From Phosphitispora fastidiosa (GTDB taxonomy: Bacteria > Bacillota > Thermincolia > Thermincolales > UBA2595): a stretch of DNA of 64,000 nt. Below are positions 46,200-55,160 of this stretch, one piece after another. Under the pieces are notes generated by a model, which worked only from the letters and a program-made list of their open reading frames with translations, was not told the origin of the DNA and did not search any database. Position 1 is the stretch's first letter. Each line of letters begins with the position of its first letter. A program made the translations under genes and the position numbers. Where the stretch lies: contig NZ_JAHHUL010000002.1 in assembly GCF_019008365.1 (NCBI RefSeq), positions 333,947 through 397,946 of the forward strand. The letters are read 5' to 3'.

Positions 46200-46228
46200 A
46201 TTTTACTAAAAACCCTTGGAAAAGTCAA
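46200..46228 (-). promoter_or_regulatory. Promoter of the T-box operon
   Basis: On the minus strand TTGACT (46228-46223), 17 bases, then TAAAAT (46205-46200), about 30 bases before the T-box stem region. Confidence 0.75.
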
Positions 46229-46270
46229 CCGGGTTAAGGGCGCTTTTGGGTTTTGCGGAAAAAACACCTG

Positions 46271-47347
46271 CTAACTTACACCCGACACTTCTGAATACCC
46301 CGGAGTCTGCTCCGCTTCACCGGCCAAAACCGCTATCAAGGCTTCCAGAACTCTGGGGTCAAACTGTTTCCCGGATTCCTGCTGCAGGGCTTCCACCGCC
46401 GGCCACATAGATGTAGAGCTGCGGTAAGGCCTGCTTGAAGTCAGGGCATCATAAGCATCAACAACCCCGACAATTCTTGCTCCAATGGGTATCTTATCCC
46501 CCCTGAGCCCCGCCGGGTAACCCGTTCCGTCAAACCGCTCATGATGATGCAGCACAATAGGAATTATCGGTTCCAGAACTTTAATGGATGATAAGATACC
46601 TGCCCCTATTTCGGGATGTCTCTTCACCTGCCTATACTCATGCCTGCTGAGCGGCTCGGGTTTCTTGAGTATCTTCTCATCAATTCCAATCTTCCCGATA
46701 TCATGCATAATAGCCCCATACATTACGTGATCCACTTCAGGCTCGGAAAGACCCAGCTCCCCGGCCACTTTGACTGCATATTCGGTAACCCGCTCCGAAT
46801 GCCCCTTGGTATACGCATCCTTGGCATCAATTGCCGCAGCCAGGGCCTTGATTGTACTGGTAAACATCTCAGTAATGTCTTCATTTGCAGTTTTAAGCTT
46901 TCCGACCAGGAGGGCATAGTTGCCGGCCAGTTTTCTGTACCTGACCTGTGCCTCCCGTTCATCAACCAGCACTTTGCTAATAAACAGCATGCTCAGGAAA
47001 AAAGCTGCCACAATGATGAAATTCTCAACCAATACCCCTGTGTAATGACCGGCAATCCAATCCCTTAACAAATAATCAAGGGAAGAATAGAGATGAATCC
47101 CAAATCCGGCAGCTGCTGCAGCTATGCCACTCCTAACCCCCAGGACAAGTGAACTGTAAATTACCGGAATACCCGAAATTAAAAAAACAAACTTTTGAAC
47201 TTCTCTGGGCATGGCAAAAGAGAGCAGGCTTATTGTCATTATGGCTGAGAAAATAATAAGTACGGAAAATCTGTTTTTTCTTATTCCGGTTAAAGTGGAA
47301 TAGTCCCGAATCCGGGACCGTCCCCTGGTTTTCTTTGTACGTTTCAT
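46271..47347 (-). CDS. Membrane HD-GYP domain protein (c-di-GMP phosphodiesterase-like)
   Basis: 358 residues. The N-terminal half has four to five membrane helices (FSVLIIFSAIMTISLLSFAM, FVFLISGIPVIYSSLVLGV, GIAAAAAGFGIHLYSSL, FIIVAAFFLSMLFISKVLV). A short coiled coil leads to an HD-GYP domain: TKGHSERVTEYAVKVA, the metal pair MHDIGKIGID, RHPEIGAGIL, HHHERFDGTGYPAGLRGDKIPIGARIVGVVDAYDALTS. All residues expected for c-di-GMP hydrolysis are present. There is no receiver or PAS domain; the membrane part may sense a signal. The ATG at 47347 follows GAGG. It lies alone, divergent from nothing, downstream of a methyltransferase gene. Confidence 0.9.
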   Translation of the reverse strand: MKRTKKTRGRSRIRDYSTLTGIRKNRFSVLIIFSAIMTISLLSFAMPREVQKFVFLISGIPVIYSSLVLGVRSGIAAAAAGFGIHLYSSLDYLLRDWIAGHYTGVLVENFIIVAAFFLSMLFISKVLVDEREAQVRYRKLAGNYALLVGKLKTANEDITEMFTSTIKALAAAIDAKDAYTKGHSERVTEYAVKVAGELGLSEPEVDHVMYGAIMHDIGKIGIDEKILKKPEPLSRHEYRQVKRHPEIGAGILSSIKVLEPIIPIVLHHHERFDGTGYPAGLRGDKIPIGARIVGVVDAYDALTSSRPYRSSTSMWPAVEALQQESGKQFDPRVLEALIAVLAGEAEQTPGYSEVSGVS

Positions 47348-47503
47348 ATTATAACCTCATCAAAAAATTATGTCACCGATTGAAAATTTGCACAATTACA
47401 TCAATTTATATTTCTATACTAATTAGTACTACTACTTTTGTCAAGCACCTATTTAAAATTCTTCCCGGAAGCAATTATTCCCCTATAACTCCGAAAGCCA
47501 AAG

Positions 47504-47526
47504 ACAGCCCCTCTTTAGAGGCTGCC
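47504..47526 (-). terminator. Possible terminator after the class I methyltransferase
   Basis: On the minus strand CAGCCTC-TAAA-GAGGGGCTG (one bulged G) begins in the last codons of the gene and is followed by T-rich sequence with interruptions (TCTTTGGCTTTC). Confidence 0.45.
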
Positions 47527-48285
47527 TCACTTATCCTCCGCATTGCTGCAGGCAGCAAAATATATTCTTTCCGTTGTCTCCACCGGGGCATCAAAGGAAT
47601 TTTCAGCGTAAACCGCCGCAACTGAAAAACCCGCTTTATCCAGGAGGTTATTTATCGCGGCAACAGTATAACCTGTTTCCCGATGCCGTTCAGTAAACCT
47701 CCGGTATCTGCCGTCCTGCTCCCTGACAAAAAAGGTCAGGTCCATGGTACAGGAATGTGTCTCCGGGTCATAAAAATTTTCCCATATGTAACTGATATCA
47801 TCTTCTACTAAGGTAAAAGTATTATTTCCAAACACTCTGCTCAGCTTATATTGTGAATTTAAATCAAAAATAAGCCAGCCTCCGGGTTTAAGGCACTGTT
47901 TCACCTTGCGGAAAACCTCCTCAAGTTCCCGATCTCCGGACATATAATTCAAGCTGTCAGTCATGGAAATTACCATGTCAAATTTTGAGGAACCGGTTTC
48001 CATCTTTCTCATGTCCTGCTGCAGCCATTCTATCGAGAGGCCTTTGGCCCGAGCCTTTTGTTCTGCAAGTGAGAGCATCTCCGGGGACATATCCAGGCCG
48101 GTTATCCGGAAGCCGGTTTCAGCAAGGGGGATAGTGACATTACCGGTCCCACACCCGACGTCCAGAATGTGCCCCGGATTTATTCCGTGTTTCCCGAACA
48201 TTCTGCCCAGATAACTGACCCAGCCCTGATAAGGGATATCTTGCATTAAGCGGTCATATATCAAAGCAAAATTTGTATATATCAT
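47527..48285 (-). CDS. Class I SAM-dependent methyltransferase
   Basis: 252 residues. It starts MIYTNFALIYDRLMQDIPYQGWV, then the SAM motif ILDVGCGTGNVTIPLAETGFRITGLDMSPEML, the motif DMVISMTDSLNYM and LKPGGWLIFDLN. The C-terminal beta sheet domain (FTLVEDDISYIWENFYD, CTMDLTFFV) is typical of Firmicute family members next to the cvfB/rsfS region. Substrate unknown. The ATG overlaps the stop of the upstream RNA-binding gene (ATGA), so the pair is translationally coupled. In contrast to the decayed relative at 38684, this copy is intact. Confidence 0.88.
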   Translation of the reverse strand: MIYTNFALIYDRLMQDIPYQGWVSYLGRMFGKHGINPGHILDVGCGTGNVTIPLAETGFRITGLDMSPEMLSLAEQKARAKGLSIEWLQQDMRKMETGSSKFDMVISMTDSLNYMSGDRELEEVFRKVKQCLKPGGWLIFDLNSQYKLSRVFGNNTFTLVEDDISYIWENFYDPETHSCTMDLTFFVREQDGRYRRFTERHRETGYTVAAINNLLDKAGFSVAAVYAENSFDAPVETTERIYFAACSNAEDK

Positions 48286-48806
48286 GAAAGGTCCTCTCCC
48301 TTGAGAACAATCCAGCCCTCTTCTTCAGCTACCAGACCGTCTTTCAGCAGTTTTCCAAGAGCCCTCTTAAATGCCGATTTGCTGATACCAAACTTGTCCC
48401 TGATAACTTCAGGGGGAGAATTATCGGTAAACGGCATCGCGCCCTTTCTTTTCTTAAGAACCTCCAGAAGTATTTCCGCATCAGTTACCCGTGAATATTC
48501 TTTCAAGGGTCGAAGAGACAGGTTCACCCTTCCGTCCGCTCTTACATAAGTAACCCTTCCTTCAACTGCCATCTCTTTTTTAAGGGGATGGGGCTGTTCA
48601 TGCACATGGATAAAACCTATATATCCCTCATCAGTAAGTACAAAAGCTCCGGTATCAATAATATTGTATACCTTTCCCCTGAGGGTATCACCTCTCTTGA
48701 CATTCTCTGCCGGCTTGGAATTGCGAAATACTTCTTTCATTTCAAGTCTTTCCCTGGTCCCAAGCTTCTTTCTTCCGTCCAATATTTTCAATCCTTTCAA
48801 CCTCAA
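48282..48806 (-). CDS. Short CvfB-like S1-domain RNA-binding protein
   Basis: 174 residues. An S1 domain (NVKRGDTLRGKVYNIIDTGAFVLTDEGYIGFIHVHEQ) is followed by a partial second OB strand set (VEGRVTYVRADGRVNLSLRP) and a C-terminal winged helix (VIRDKFGISKSAFKRALGKLLKDGLVAEEEGWIVLK). This is the layout of CvfB/YitL, but the usual protein is about 280 residues with more S1-like domains, so this is a shortened form. The start is uncertain: TTG at 48806 behind GAGAGG, or ATG at 48740. It is coupled to the methyltransferase gene by overlap. Confidence 0.8.
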   Translation of the reverse strand: MRLKGLKILDGRKKLGTRERLEMKEVFRNSKPAENVKRGDTLRGKVYNIIDTGAFVLTDEGYIGFIHVHEQPHPLKKEMAVEGRVTYVRADGRVNLSLRPLKEYSRVTDAEILLEVLKKRKGAMPFTDNSPPEVIRDKFGISKSAFKRALGKLLKDGLVAEEEGWIVLKGEDLS

Positions 48807-48832
48807 TTTACCTCTCTACTAAAAAAAGGCGG

Positions 48833-49177
48833 TTAAAGATCAACCACCCTGGCATCTCCCCATAAGCGTTCCAAGTTATAAAACTCCCGGTCACTTTCCT
48901 GAAATATATGAACAACCAGTATACCGTAATCAATCAGGATCCAATGAGCATCCCTGAACCCTTCCATCCTCAGTTTGGTAATTCCGTGCTCTTCAAGCTT
49001 CTGCTCAGTATTCTCAGCTATTGCCTTAACCTGTGTTGATGAAAGGCCGGTACAAATAAGAAAATAATCAGAGACAACAGAAATTTCCTTAATATCAAGT
49101 AATACTACATCTTTCGCCTTTTTGTCTTTTACCGCGTCAGCAGCAAGCAAGGCAATCTGTTTTGGTGATAGGGTCAA
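48833..49177 (-). CDS. rsfS: Ribosomal silencing factor RsfS
   Basis: 114 residues of the RsfS/YbeB/iojap family, which binds L14 and prevents subunit joining in slow growth. Motifs: KAKDVVLLDIKEISVVSDYFLICTGLSSTQVKAIAENTEQKL, HWILIDYGILVVHIFQESDREFYNLERLWGDA. The start is TTG at 49177 after GGGGGAAG. It follows yqeK, as in the canonical nadD-yqeK-rsfS order. Confidence 0.95.
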   Translation of the reverse strand: MTLSPKQIALLAADAVKDKKAKDVVLLDIKEISVVSDYFLICTGLSSTQVKAIAENTEQKLEEHGITKLRMEGFRDAHWILIDYGILVVHIFQESDREFYNLERLWGDARVVDL

Positions 49178-49248
49178 ATCGGCTTCCCCCCCGGTTATAA
49201 TTCCTGCTTATTTACATATATATTCGTCTTCAAAACCCTTTGTTCCTT

Positions 49249-49830
49249 CTAAATAACCCCGCGTTCCTTAATTTTCCTCACGAGGACGTTTCTCGCTTCA
49301 ATGCTGGCGGGATGTATTGTGAGACCCTTTTTAATTACATAGCTGATAGTTGAATCAAGCCCCGCCAGCACTGCCAGGTCCAGGTCCTTAAAGGCTAATT
49401 CCCGCAGCTCCGCAATACCCGGAAAATCCCTGCCCGGTTCAATCATATCGGCGAGGAACAAAATTTCATCAGGTATTGTCATGTTTTCCCGACCAGTTGT
49501 ATGATACCTGACCGGATCCAGGATTTCACCATCGGTGATTTTAAAAAGCTCGGCAGCAATTTCTGCACCAACCCTGCCATGCAGGAGAGCCGGTACCGCT
49601 CTTTCCGTCTCATCGGCTGCTATGTTATATTTACGGCAGTTTTCCAGAAGGAGCGAGTCATCAAAGTCCCTGGCAATATCATGAAGCAATGCTGCAATTT
49701 CCACTTTCGTACTGTCCACTCCATAAAGACCTGCAAGTTTTACTGCAGTTTGGGCCACGCCCAGTGTATGGCGGTAGCGAAAATCGGATAATGAACTTTT
49801 GACAAATCTCTCTATCTGTGCTTTTAACAT
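49249..49830 (-). CDS. yqeK: HD-domain protein YqeK (Ap4A hydrolase-type)
   Basis: 193 residues from the ATG at 49830 (GGGGGAG six bases before). HD motifs: RYRHTLGVAQTAVKLA, ALLHDIARDF, LLHGRVGAEIAAE, VRYHTTGRENM and FLADMIEPGRDFPG. YqeK-family proteins have been shown to split Ap4A symmetrically. It sits between nadD and rsfS, but an RRM protein gene has been placed between nadD and yqeK here. Confidence 0.93.
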   Translation of the reverse strand: MLKAQIERFVKSSLSDFRYRHTLGVAQTAVKLAGLYGVDSTKVEIAALLHDIARDFDDSLLLENCRKYNIAADETERAVPALLHGRVGAEIAAELFKITDGEILDPVRYHTTGRENMTIPDEILFLADMIEPGRDFPGIAELRELAFKDLDLAVLAGLDSTISYVIKKGLTIHPASIEARNVLVRKIKERGVI

Positions 49831-49861
49831 TCTATTCTCCCCCAAAACAGCAAAATATAAA

Positions 49862-49891
49862 AAACAAACCTCCCTGTACTTTACAGAGGAG
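49862..49891 (-). terminator. Terminator of the RRM gene
   Basis: On the minus strand CCTCCTCTGT-AAAGT-ACAGGGAGG (one bulge) is followed by TTTGTTTTTT, ten bases after the RRM stop. Confidence 0.85.
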
Positions 49892-49903
49892 GCTTCCGGT
49901 CAT

Positions 49904-50167
49904 TTATTCATTGGCTCTGGGCTTTGCCTCATTTACCGTAAGGGCTCTGCCCTGGAAATCAGCGCCGTTCAGTGTCTCAATCATTTTATCAGCATCCTCG
50001 TCAGTTACCTCCACAAAGCCAAAGCCTCTGGACCGACCCGTTTCACGGTCTGTGATAATTCGGCTGCCAACTACTTCTCCGTGCTCCTTGAAAAACTCTT
50101 CCAAATCCTCAGGCTTGGTTGCCCATGGCAGATTGCCGACATAAAGTGTGCGGACCACCTTGACCAT
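49904..50167 (-). CDS. Single RRM-domain RNA-binding protein
   Basis: About 87 residues consisting of one RNA recognition motif. RNP2 is LYVGNL, RNP1 is SRGFGFVEV; both aromatic positions that stack on RNA are kept. The C-terminal tail is short (AKPRANE), without the Gly-rich tail of cyanobacterial Rbp proteins. Such proteins occur in scattered Firmicutes and may act as RNA chaperones. The start is an ATG at 50167 or a GTG at 50158 that would give MVRTLYVGNL. The 180-base upstream spacer contains a 10-bp hairpin (about 50208-50235) and the palindrome CAGACAGCTGTCTG (50247-50260), which may be a terminator for nadD or an RNA leader. It has its own terminator. Confidence 0.9.
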   Translation of the reverse strand: MVKVVRTLYVGNLPWATKPEDLEEFFKEHGEVVGSRIITDRETGRSRGFGFVEVTDEDADKMIETLNGADFQGRALTVNEAKPRANE

Positions 50168-50347
50168 CACCTCTCTTTCTTAGTAAGAAACTGCCTGAAT
50201 AAAATGACACCCAAGGTTCCGAGAAACCCAGGGTGCCGTTGGAAAACAGACAGCTGTCTGGAATGAATTCTGGAAACGGGAACCTACTTGCCTGATACTA
50301 TTTTATTAGGTCGAATCTAGTAAATATTATGTTCAATTGAATCCTTT

Positions 50348-50980
50348 CTATTCAGGAAGATAAAGCCTGTATTCTTTAATGTATTCCTCCACTTTTTCCG
50401 GGACAAGATATTTAATAGGCGCCCCACACAGAACTCGCTGGCGAATATCGGTTGAGGAAATAAGGATACCGCCGGTTTGGTGGAAATGAATCCTTTCCCT
50501 CTGTGTTTTTGTTAACCTGCTAAGGACCTGGTCTATCTCCTTAAAGGAATACCCCGGCCTTGTTATGGCAATGAATTCACATAATCGGAATACCCGGTCC
50601 ACATCTTTCCAGGTCAGTATTTCCATGATGGCATCAGCGCCTGTGATGAAAAATATCCGGTCACCTGTGCCTTCACCATGAAGCTCGTTAAGGGTATCAA
50701 CCGTATAAGTCGGACCGGGGCGGTCTACTTCAATTTTGGAAATATCAAAATAGGGGTTTGACCTGATCGCCAAAGCAGTCATCTCCATACGCCTGGCTGG
50801 GCCGGTAATCCCTTTCCTGCTCTTGTGCACCGGGTCGCCGGTCGGAATGAAAATCACTTTTTCCAGACCGAACCTGTGCCTGGAACACTCAGCAATATAA
50901 AGATGCCCAAAATGTATCGGGTCAAAGGTTCCACCCATGATACCGATTTTTCGCGCAATGGCATTGTCAGCAGTAACCAT
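50348..50980 (-). CDS. nadD: Nicotinate-nucleotide adenylyltransferase
   Basis: A 210-residue NadD that makes deamido-NAD from nicotinate mononucleotide and ATP. The nucleotidyltransferase motif GGTFDPIHFGHL is at the N-terminus, with FIPTGDPVHKS, FITGADAIMEI and the C-terminal ISSTDIRQRV. The ATG at 50980 is preferred over 50989 for spacing from AAAGGA. It lies 21 bases after proA in the proB-proA-nadD run. Confidence 0.95.
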   Translation of the reverse strand: MVTADNAIARKIGIMGGTFDPIHFGHLYIAECSRHRFGLEKVIFIPTGDPVHKSRKGITGPARRMEMTALAIRSNPYFDISKIEVDRPGPTYTVDTLNELHGEGTGDRIFFITGADAIMEILTWKDVDRVFRLCEFIAITRPGYSFKEIDQVLSRLTKTQRERIHFHQTGGILISSTDIRQRVLCGAPIKYLVPEKVEEYIKEYRLYLPE

Positions 50981-51001
50981 CCCACACATGTCCTTTTCCT
51001 T

Positions 51002-52258
51002 CTATTTCCTTATCTGGCCGTCTCCATACACAATAAATTTGGTAGTGGTCAGTTCGGTGAGCCCCATCGGTCCTCTCGCATGCAGCTTCTGAGTGCTGAT
51101 GCCGATTTCGGCTCCAAAACCATACTGGAAGCCGTCGGTAAACCTGGTGGAAGCATTGATGTTAACTGCAGCCGCATCAACCTCCTGGACAAACCGGCGG
51201 GCTTTGTTATAATTGGTGGTAACTATGGCCTCAGTGTGTCTGGTGCCATACTTGTATATATGATCCATGGCAGCATCAATATCAGCGACAATCCTGACAG
51301 CCATTATAAGGTCAAGATACTCTGTATAGTAATCTTCTTCCACAGCTTCTTTTACCCAATTCACCAATGCTCTGGCAGCAGGACATCCCCTGATTTCCAC
51401 TCCATATTCCTGCTTCATTGTCTCCAGCAGTTCAGGAAGCAGAGTTTCGGCCACATCCTGATGTACCAGCAGTGTCTCCATGGCGTTGCAGACTCCGGGC
51501 CGCTGTGTCTTGGAATTTATGACTATCCTTTTGGCCATCTCCAGATCGGCTTCATTGTCAACATAAACGTGACAGTTGCCGACCCCGGTCTCAATAACAG
51601 GCACCGTGGCATTTTTCACAACTCTCTGAATAAGCCCCGGACCGCCTCTGGGAATCAGGATATCTATATATTCGTTAAGTTTCAGGAGGACTTCAACAGC
51701 CTCCCTGTCAGTTGTCTCAATCAGCGCGATGGCGCCTTCGGGTATCCCGGCCCTTACGGCAGCCTCGGAAATAATCCCCGCAATCGCCTTATTGGAATAA
51801 ATGGCCTCAGAGCCACCCCTGAGAATAACGGCATTGCCTGTTTTCAGGCAGAGGCCTGCAGCATCAACAGTAACATTAGGCCTGGCTTCATAAATGATGC
51901 CGATGACCCCCACGGGAACCCTCATCTTCCCGACCTGCAGACCATTGGGCCGCTTCCACATAGATATTATCTCACCGACAGGATCTGGAAGCATGGCAAT
52001 TTCCCTTAAACCGGCAGCCATTTCGTTAATCCTGCTTTCTGTCAGCAGCAGGCGGTCCAGCAGCGCTGCCGACAGCCCCTTCTCTCTGCCCTTGGACATA
52101 TCAATTTTATTAGCTGCAACTATTTCATCTGCCCGGTCCAGGAGTTCTTCAGCCATTACCAGGAGAGCCTGGTTCTTGACAGCGGTAGATACGGACCCGA
52201 GCAGCCTGGCTGCCTGCTTTGCCAGTGCCGCTTTACTGACCACTTCTTCCCTTACCAT
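51002..52258 (-). CDS. proA: Gamma-glutamyl phosphate reductase
   Basis: A 418-residue ProA catalysing the second step of proline synthesis (glutamyl-5-phosphate to the semialdehyde with NADPH). Motifs: GVIGIIYEARPNVTVDAAGLCLKTGNAVILRGGSEA in parts, the catalytic cysteine in RPGVCNAMETLLVH, and the C-terminal STRFTDGFQYGFGAEIGISTQKLHARGPMGL pattern. It starts at ATG 52258 after AGGGGGAG, 11 bases from proB. Confidence 0.97.
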   Translation of the reverse strand: MVREEVVSKAALAKQAARLLGSVSTAVKNQALLVMAEELLDRADEIVAANKIDMSKGREKGLSAALLDRLLLTESRINEMAAGLREIAMLPDPVGEIISMWKRPNGLQVGKMRVPVGVIGIIYEARPNVTVDAAGLCLKTGNAVILRGGSEAIYSNKAIAGIISEAAVRAGIPEGAIALIETTDREAVEVLLKLNEYIDILIPRGGPGLIQRVVKNATVPVIETGVGNCHVYVDNEADLEMAKRIVINSKTQRPGVCNAMETLLVHQDVAETLLPELLETMKQEYGVEIRGCPAARALVNWVKEAVEEDYYTEYLDLIMAVRIVADIDAAMDHIYKYGTRHTEAIVTTNYNKARRFVQEVDAAAVNINASTRFTDGFQYGFGAEIGISTQKLHARGPMGLTELTTTKFIVYGDGQIRK

Positions 52259-52269
52259 TTGATCTCCCC

Positions 52270-53406
52270 CTAAATATTTAATGCAAAGTTGTCTCGGTGA
52301 ATTACCTCATCAAAGTCTTTGTACCCGAGTATTTTAGCAATCTCCCTGGTCTTCTTGCCCCTGATAATATCGATTTCCAGAGACGAATAATTGACAATTC
52401 CCCTGCCGATTTCCTTATCCTCATGAAATACACTTACCGTATTCCCTATTTCAAAGGCGCCCTCAACACTGACAATACCCGATGGGAGCAGGCTTTTCCC
52501 CTCCTCCGTCAGAGCCTTTCTGGCTCCGCTGTCAATGATGATTATCCCCTGAACATTTGAGCCAAAAGCAATCCAGCGTTTTTTCGAGTGCAGCCTGTTT
52601 TCCCGCGGCAGGAACAGGGTTCCGAGCTGCTCCCCAGCGATTATTCTTCTCACTATCCTCTTCTCACTGCCGCTTGCAATAATCATGGGAAAACCTGAAT
52701 TCATGGCAACTTTTGCAGCCTGCAGCTTGGTGACCATGCCCCCGGTTCCCAGCCTTGAACCGCTGCCTCCGGCGGTATGTTCAATATCCTCATTTATCTC
52801 GGTAACAAGGGGAATCAGGGTAGCATCTTTATCAGTAGAAGGGTTGCCTGTATAAAGACCGGCAATATCTGATAATATGATAAGGAGTTCTGCTTCTATC
52901 AGGCTGGCAACCAGAGCAGATAAGGCATCATTGTCACCAAACCTGATTTCTTCAACTGCAATGGTATCATTTTCGTTGATAATGGGGATAGTTTCCATTC
53001 CCAGGAGAGCATTCAGAGCATTCCGGGCATTCAGGAACCGTTTCCGGTCCATGATATCCTCCCTGGTAAGCAGCACCTGAGCAACTGTTATCCCGTACTC
53101 CGAAAAGAGCTTCTCATACATATGCATCAAAAGACCCTGTCCAATGGCGGCAGCTGCCTGTTTCTCAGGTATTGTTTTTGGCCTCCGGGACATTCCCATC
53201 TTACCGATACCGGCTCCCTGGGCTCCTGATGACACCAGAATCACTTCCATACCCCGGTTCTGTAAATCAGCCAGTTCCCTGACCAACCGTTCCATCTGAG
53301 TGATGTTGAGTCTCCCGTTAGGATAGCTCAGAGTACTGGAACCTACCTTAATTACAATCCGTTTTATATTTATAAAGTTCCGCAGCTCATCTAAATCCAG
53401 CGCCAA
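52270..53406 (-). CDS. proB: Glutamate 5-kinase
   Basis: 378 residues. The N-terminal amino-acid kinase domain has RIVIKVGSSTL, VILVSSGAQGAG, INENDTIAVEEIRFGDNDALSA and SRLGTGGMVTKLQAAKVAMNSGFPMIIASG blocks. A C-terminal PUA domain (KALTEEGKSLLPSGIVSVEGAFEIGNTVSV) is present, as in most bacterial ProB. Activity is usually inhibited by proline. The start is TTG at 53406 after GGGAGGGAG. Confidence 0.96.
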   Translation of the reverse strand: MALDLDELRNFINIKRIVIKVGSSTLSYPNGRLNITQMERLVRELADLQNRGMEVILVSSGAQGAGIGKMGMSRRPKTIPEKQAAAAIGQGLLMHMYEKLFSEYGITVAQVLLTREDIMDRKRFLNARNALNALLGMETIPIINENDTIAVEEIRFGDNDALSALVASLIEAELLIILSDIAGLYTGNPSTDKDATLIPLVTEINEDIEHTAGGSGSRLGTGGMVTKLQAAKVAMNSGFPMIIASGSEKRIVRRIIAGEQLGTLFLPRENRLHSKKRWIAFGSNVQGIIIIDSGARKALTEEGKSLLPSGIVSVEGAFEIGNTVSVFHEDKEIGRGIVNYSSLEIDIIRGKKTREIAKILGYKDFDEVIHRDNFALNI

Positions 53407-53420
53407 TTCTCTCCCTCCCG

Positions 53421-53726
53421 TTATGGCAGCTCTATGCCGGGGTTTCCCGATGACGGCCTGTACATGAGGAACGTATGTCCGATAACCTGGACAAGGGCCG
53501 CTCCTGTTTCCCGTGACAGAACCCCGGCCACCTGTTTTGTGTCTTCAAGGCAGTTGTTTAGTACCCTTGCCTTGACCAGTTCACGGGCCTCCAAAGCATC
53601 ATCTGCCTGCTTAATTATTCCAGGCACAACGCCTCCCTTACCGATCTGGATTACAGGGTCTATAGTACTCCCCAGCCCGCGAAGGTAGCGTTTTTGTTTT
53701 CCTGTTAAGTTTATATCCTGTTGCAT
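53421..53726 (-). CDS. yhbY: CRM-domain ribosome assembly protein YhbY
   Basis: 101 residues: one CRM/YhbY RNA-binding domain. LTGKQKRYLRGLGSTIDPVIQIGKGGV carries the GxxG-type loop (GKGG), followed by ALEARELVKARVLNNC and the C-terminal VQVIGHTFLMYRPS. It binds pre-50S particles. The ATG at 53726 follows GAGGAGG. It is between obg and proB. Confidence 0.94.
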   Translation of the reverse strand: MQQDINLTGKQKRYLRGLGSTIDPVIQIGKGGVVPGIIKQADDALEARELVKARVLNNCLEDTKQVAGVLSRETGAALVQVIGHTFLMYRPSSGNPGIELP

Positions 53727-53816
53727 TAAAATAGGGAACCTCCTCTATGCTGAACTGTTAAGCCATATTATATCACGTTTAATATTCCTCTGCCAGATTC
53801 CTTCTGAATGCAGAGT

Positions 53817-55091
53817 CTAATCCATGAAATCAAATTCCAGGCTGCCTATTCTAATGGTATCACCGTCCCGGGCTCCAAGCTTCCTCAGTTCGTCGTCAAC
53901 ACCCATGGCCTTCAATATACGCAGAAAACGCTTTAACGCCTCTTCATTGTTAAAGTCTGTCATCGCATAATGCCTTTCGACCTCCGGCCCTTTCACCACA
54001 TATACTTCATTTTCCCTGGCAGCTATAAACCGGGGTTCTGCCGACACACGGGTCACCTTTTCCGGTTCAGTTATCTCTAACTCAACTGGAACTGCCTCAG
54101 CGAGCGCCTCAGCCACCCTGAACAGGAGGAGTTCAACTCCTTCACCGGTCACAGCAGAAACCGGGAAAATTTCAAAACCTTCACCCAGCTCTGCTTTAAA
54201 AATCTCATAATTTTCGGCAGCCCCGGGAAGGTCCATCTTATTGGCGGCAACCACTTGCGGCCGTTTAGCCAGCCTGGGGTTATAAGCCTCCAACTCGCGG
54301 TTGATGGTCCTGAAGTCTGCTATCGGCTCACGGCCTTCGACCCCCGCCATATCGACAAGATGGACCAGCACCCTGGTACGTTCCACATGGCGCAGAAATT
54401 CATGTCCCAGTCCCGCACCCTGATGAGCTCCTTCAATGAGACCAGGAATATCAGCAACCACAAAGCTCTGGCCGTCAGGCATCCTGACCACACCCAGGTT
54501 GGGAACCAGGGTAGTAAAAGGATAATCAGCTATTTTGGGCTTGGCAGCAGAAATCCGCGATATAATTGTTGATTTACCCGCATTGGGGAAACCGACCAAT
54601 CCGACATCAGCAAGCAGTTTTAATTCCAGCTGAAGCCATCTTTCCTGTCCCGGCTCTCCCTTTTCAGCAATCCGCGGGGCATTATTGGCTGAGGTGGCAA
54701 ACCGGGCATTGCCCCGGCCGCCCCGACCGCCGGCAGCAACCACAACCTGCTGTCCATGAACGGTCATATCGACAAGCTGTGCTCCTGTTTCGGCATCCCT
54801 GACTACGGTCCCTACCGGAACCCTTACCATCATGTCCTCTGCGCCGCGGCCGTGCATACCTTTGCCCTGGCCGTGCTCTCCCCGGTCAGCTTTATAATGC
54901 CTCTGGTAACGAAAATCCACCAGTGTCCTTAATCCCTCATCTGCAGTGAGGATAACATTTCCCCCATTACCACCGTCACCGCCGCTGGGACCGCCCAGAG
55001 GGACATATTTTTCCCGGCGGAAGGCAACAACCCCGTTTCCGCCATCGCCACCCTTAACATATACTTTTGCTTTATCATAAAACAATTTCAT
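53817..55091 (-). CDS. obgE: Obg-family GTPase (CgtA)
   Basis: 424 residues. The Gly-rich Obg domain (1-158) has VKGGDGGNGVVAFRREKYVPLGGPSGGDGG in pieces. The G domain has GFPNAGKST, DIPGLIEGAHQGAGLG and NKMDLP. A C-terminal OCT domain follows (EVERHYAMTDFNNEEALKRFLRILKAMGV). Obg links 50S assembly, stress and, in Bacillus, sporulation. The ATG at 55091 gives the standard MKLFYDKAKVYV start; an upstream in-frame start would add 20 atypical residues. It follows spo0B as in Bacillus. Confidence 0.96.
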   Translation of the reverse strand: MKLFYDKAKVYVKGGDGGNGVVAFRREKYVPLGGPSGGDGGNGGNVILTADEGLRTLVDFRYQRHYKADRGEHGQGKGMHGRGAEDMMVRVPVGTVVRDAETGAQLVDMTVHGQQVVVAAGGRGGRGNARFATSANNAPRIAEKGEPGQERWLQLELKLLADVGLVGFPNAGKSTIISRISAAKPKIADYPFTTLVPNLGVVRMPDGQSFVVADIPGLIEGAHQGAGLGHEFLRHVERTRVLVHLVDMAGVEGREPIADFRTINRELEAYNPRLAKRPQVVAANKMDLPGAAENYEIFKAELGEGFEIFPVSAVTGEGVELLLFRVAEALAEAVPVELEITEPEKVTRVSAEPRFIAARENEVYVVKGPEVERHYAMTDFNNEEALKRFLRILKAMGVDDELRKLGARDGDTIRIGSLEFDFMD

Positions 55092-55160
55092 CACCTGAAT
55101 TTCGGTTATTTTTTGAAAAATGTTATAGCGTTCATGACACTTAATTAACATTCCTGAAAC

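Noticed and set aside
50825..52009. 394-residue plus-strand open frame
   Set aside because: Antisense to nadD and proA, both certain; low-complexity and no recognisable motif.
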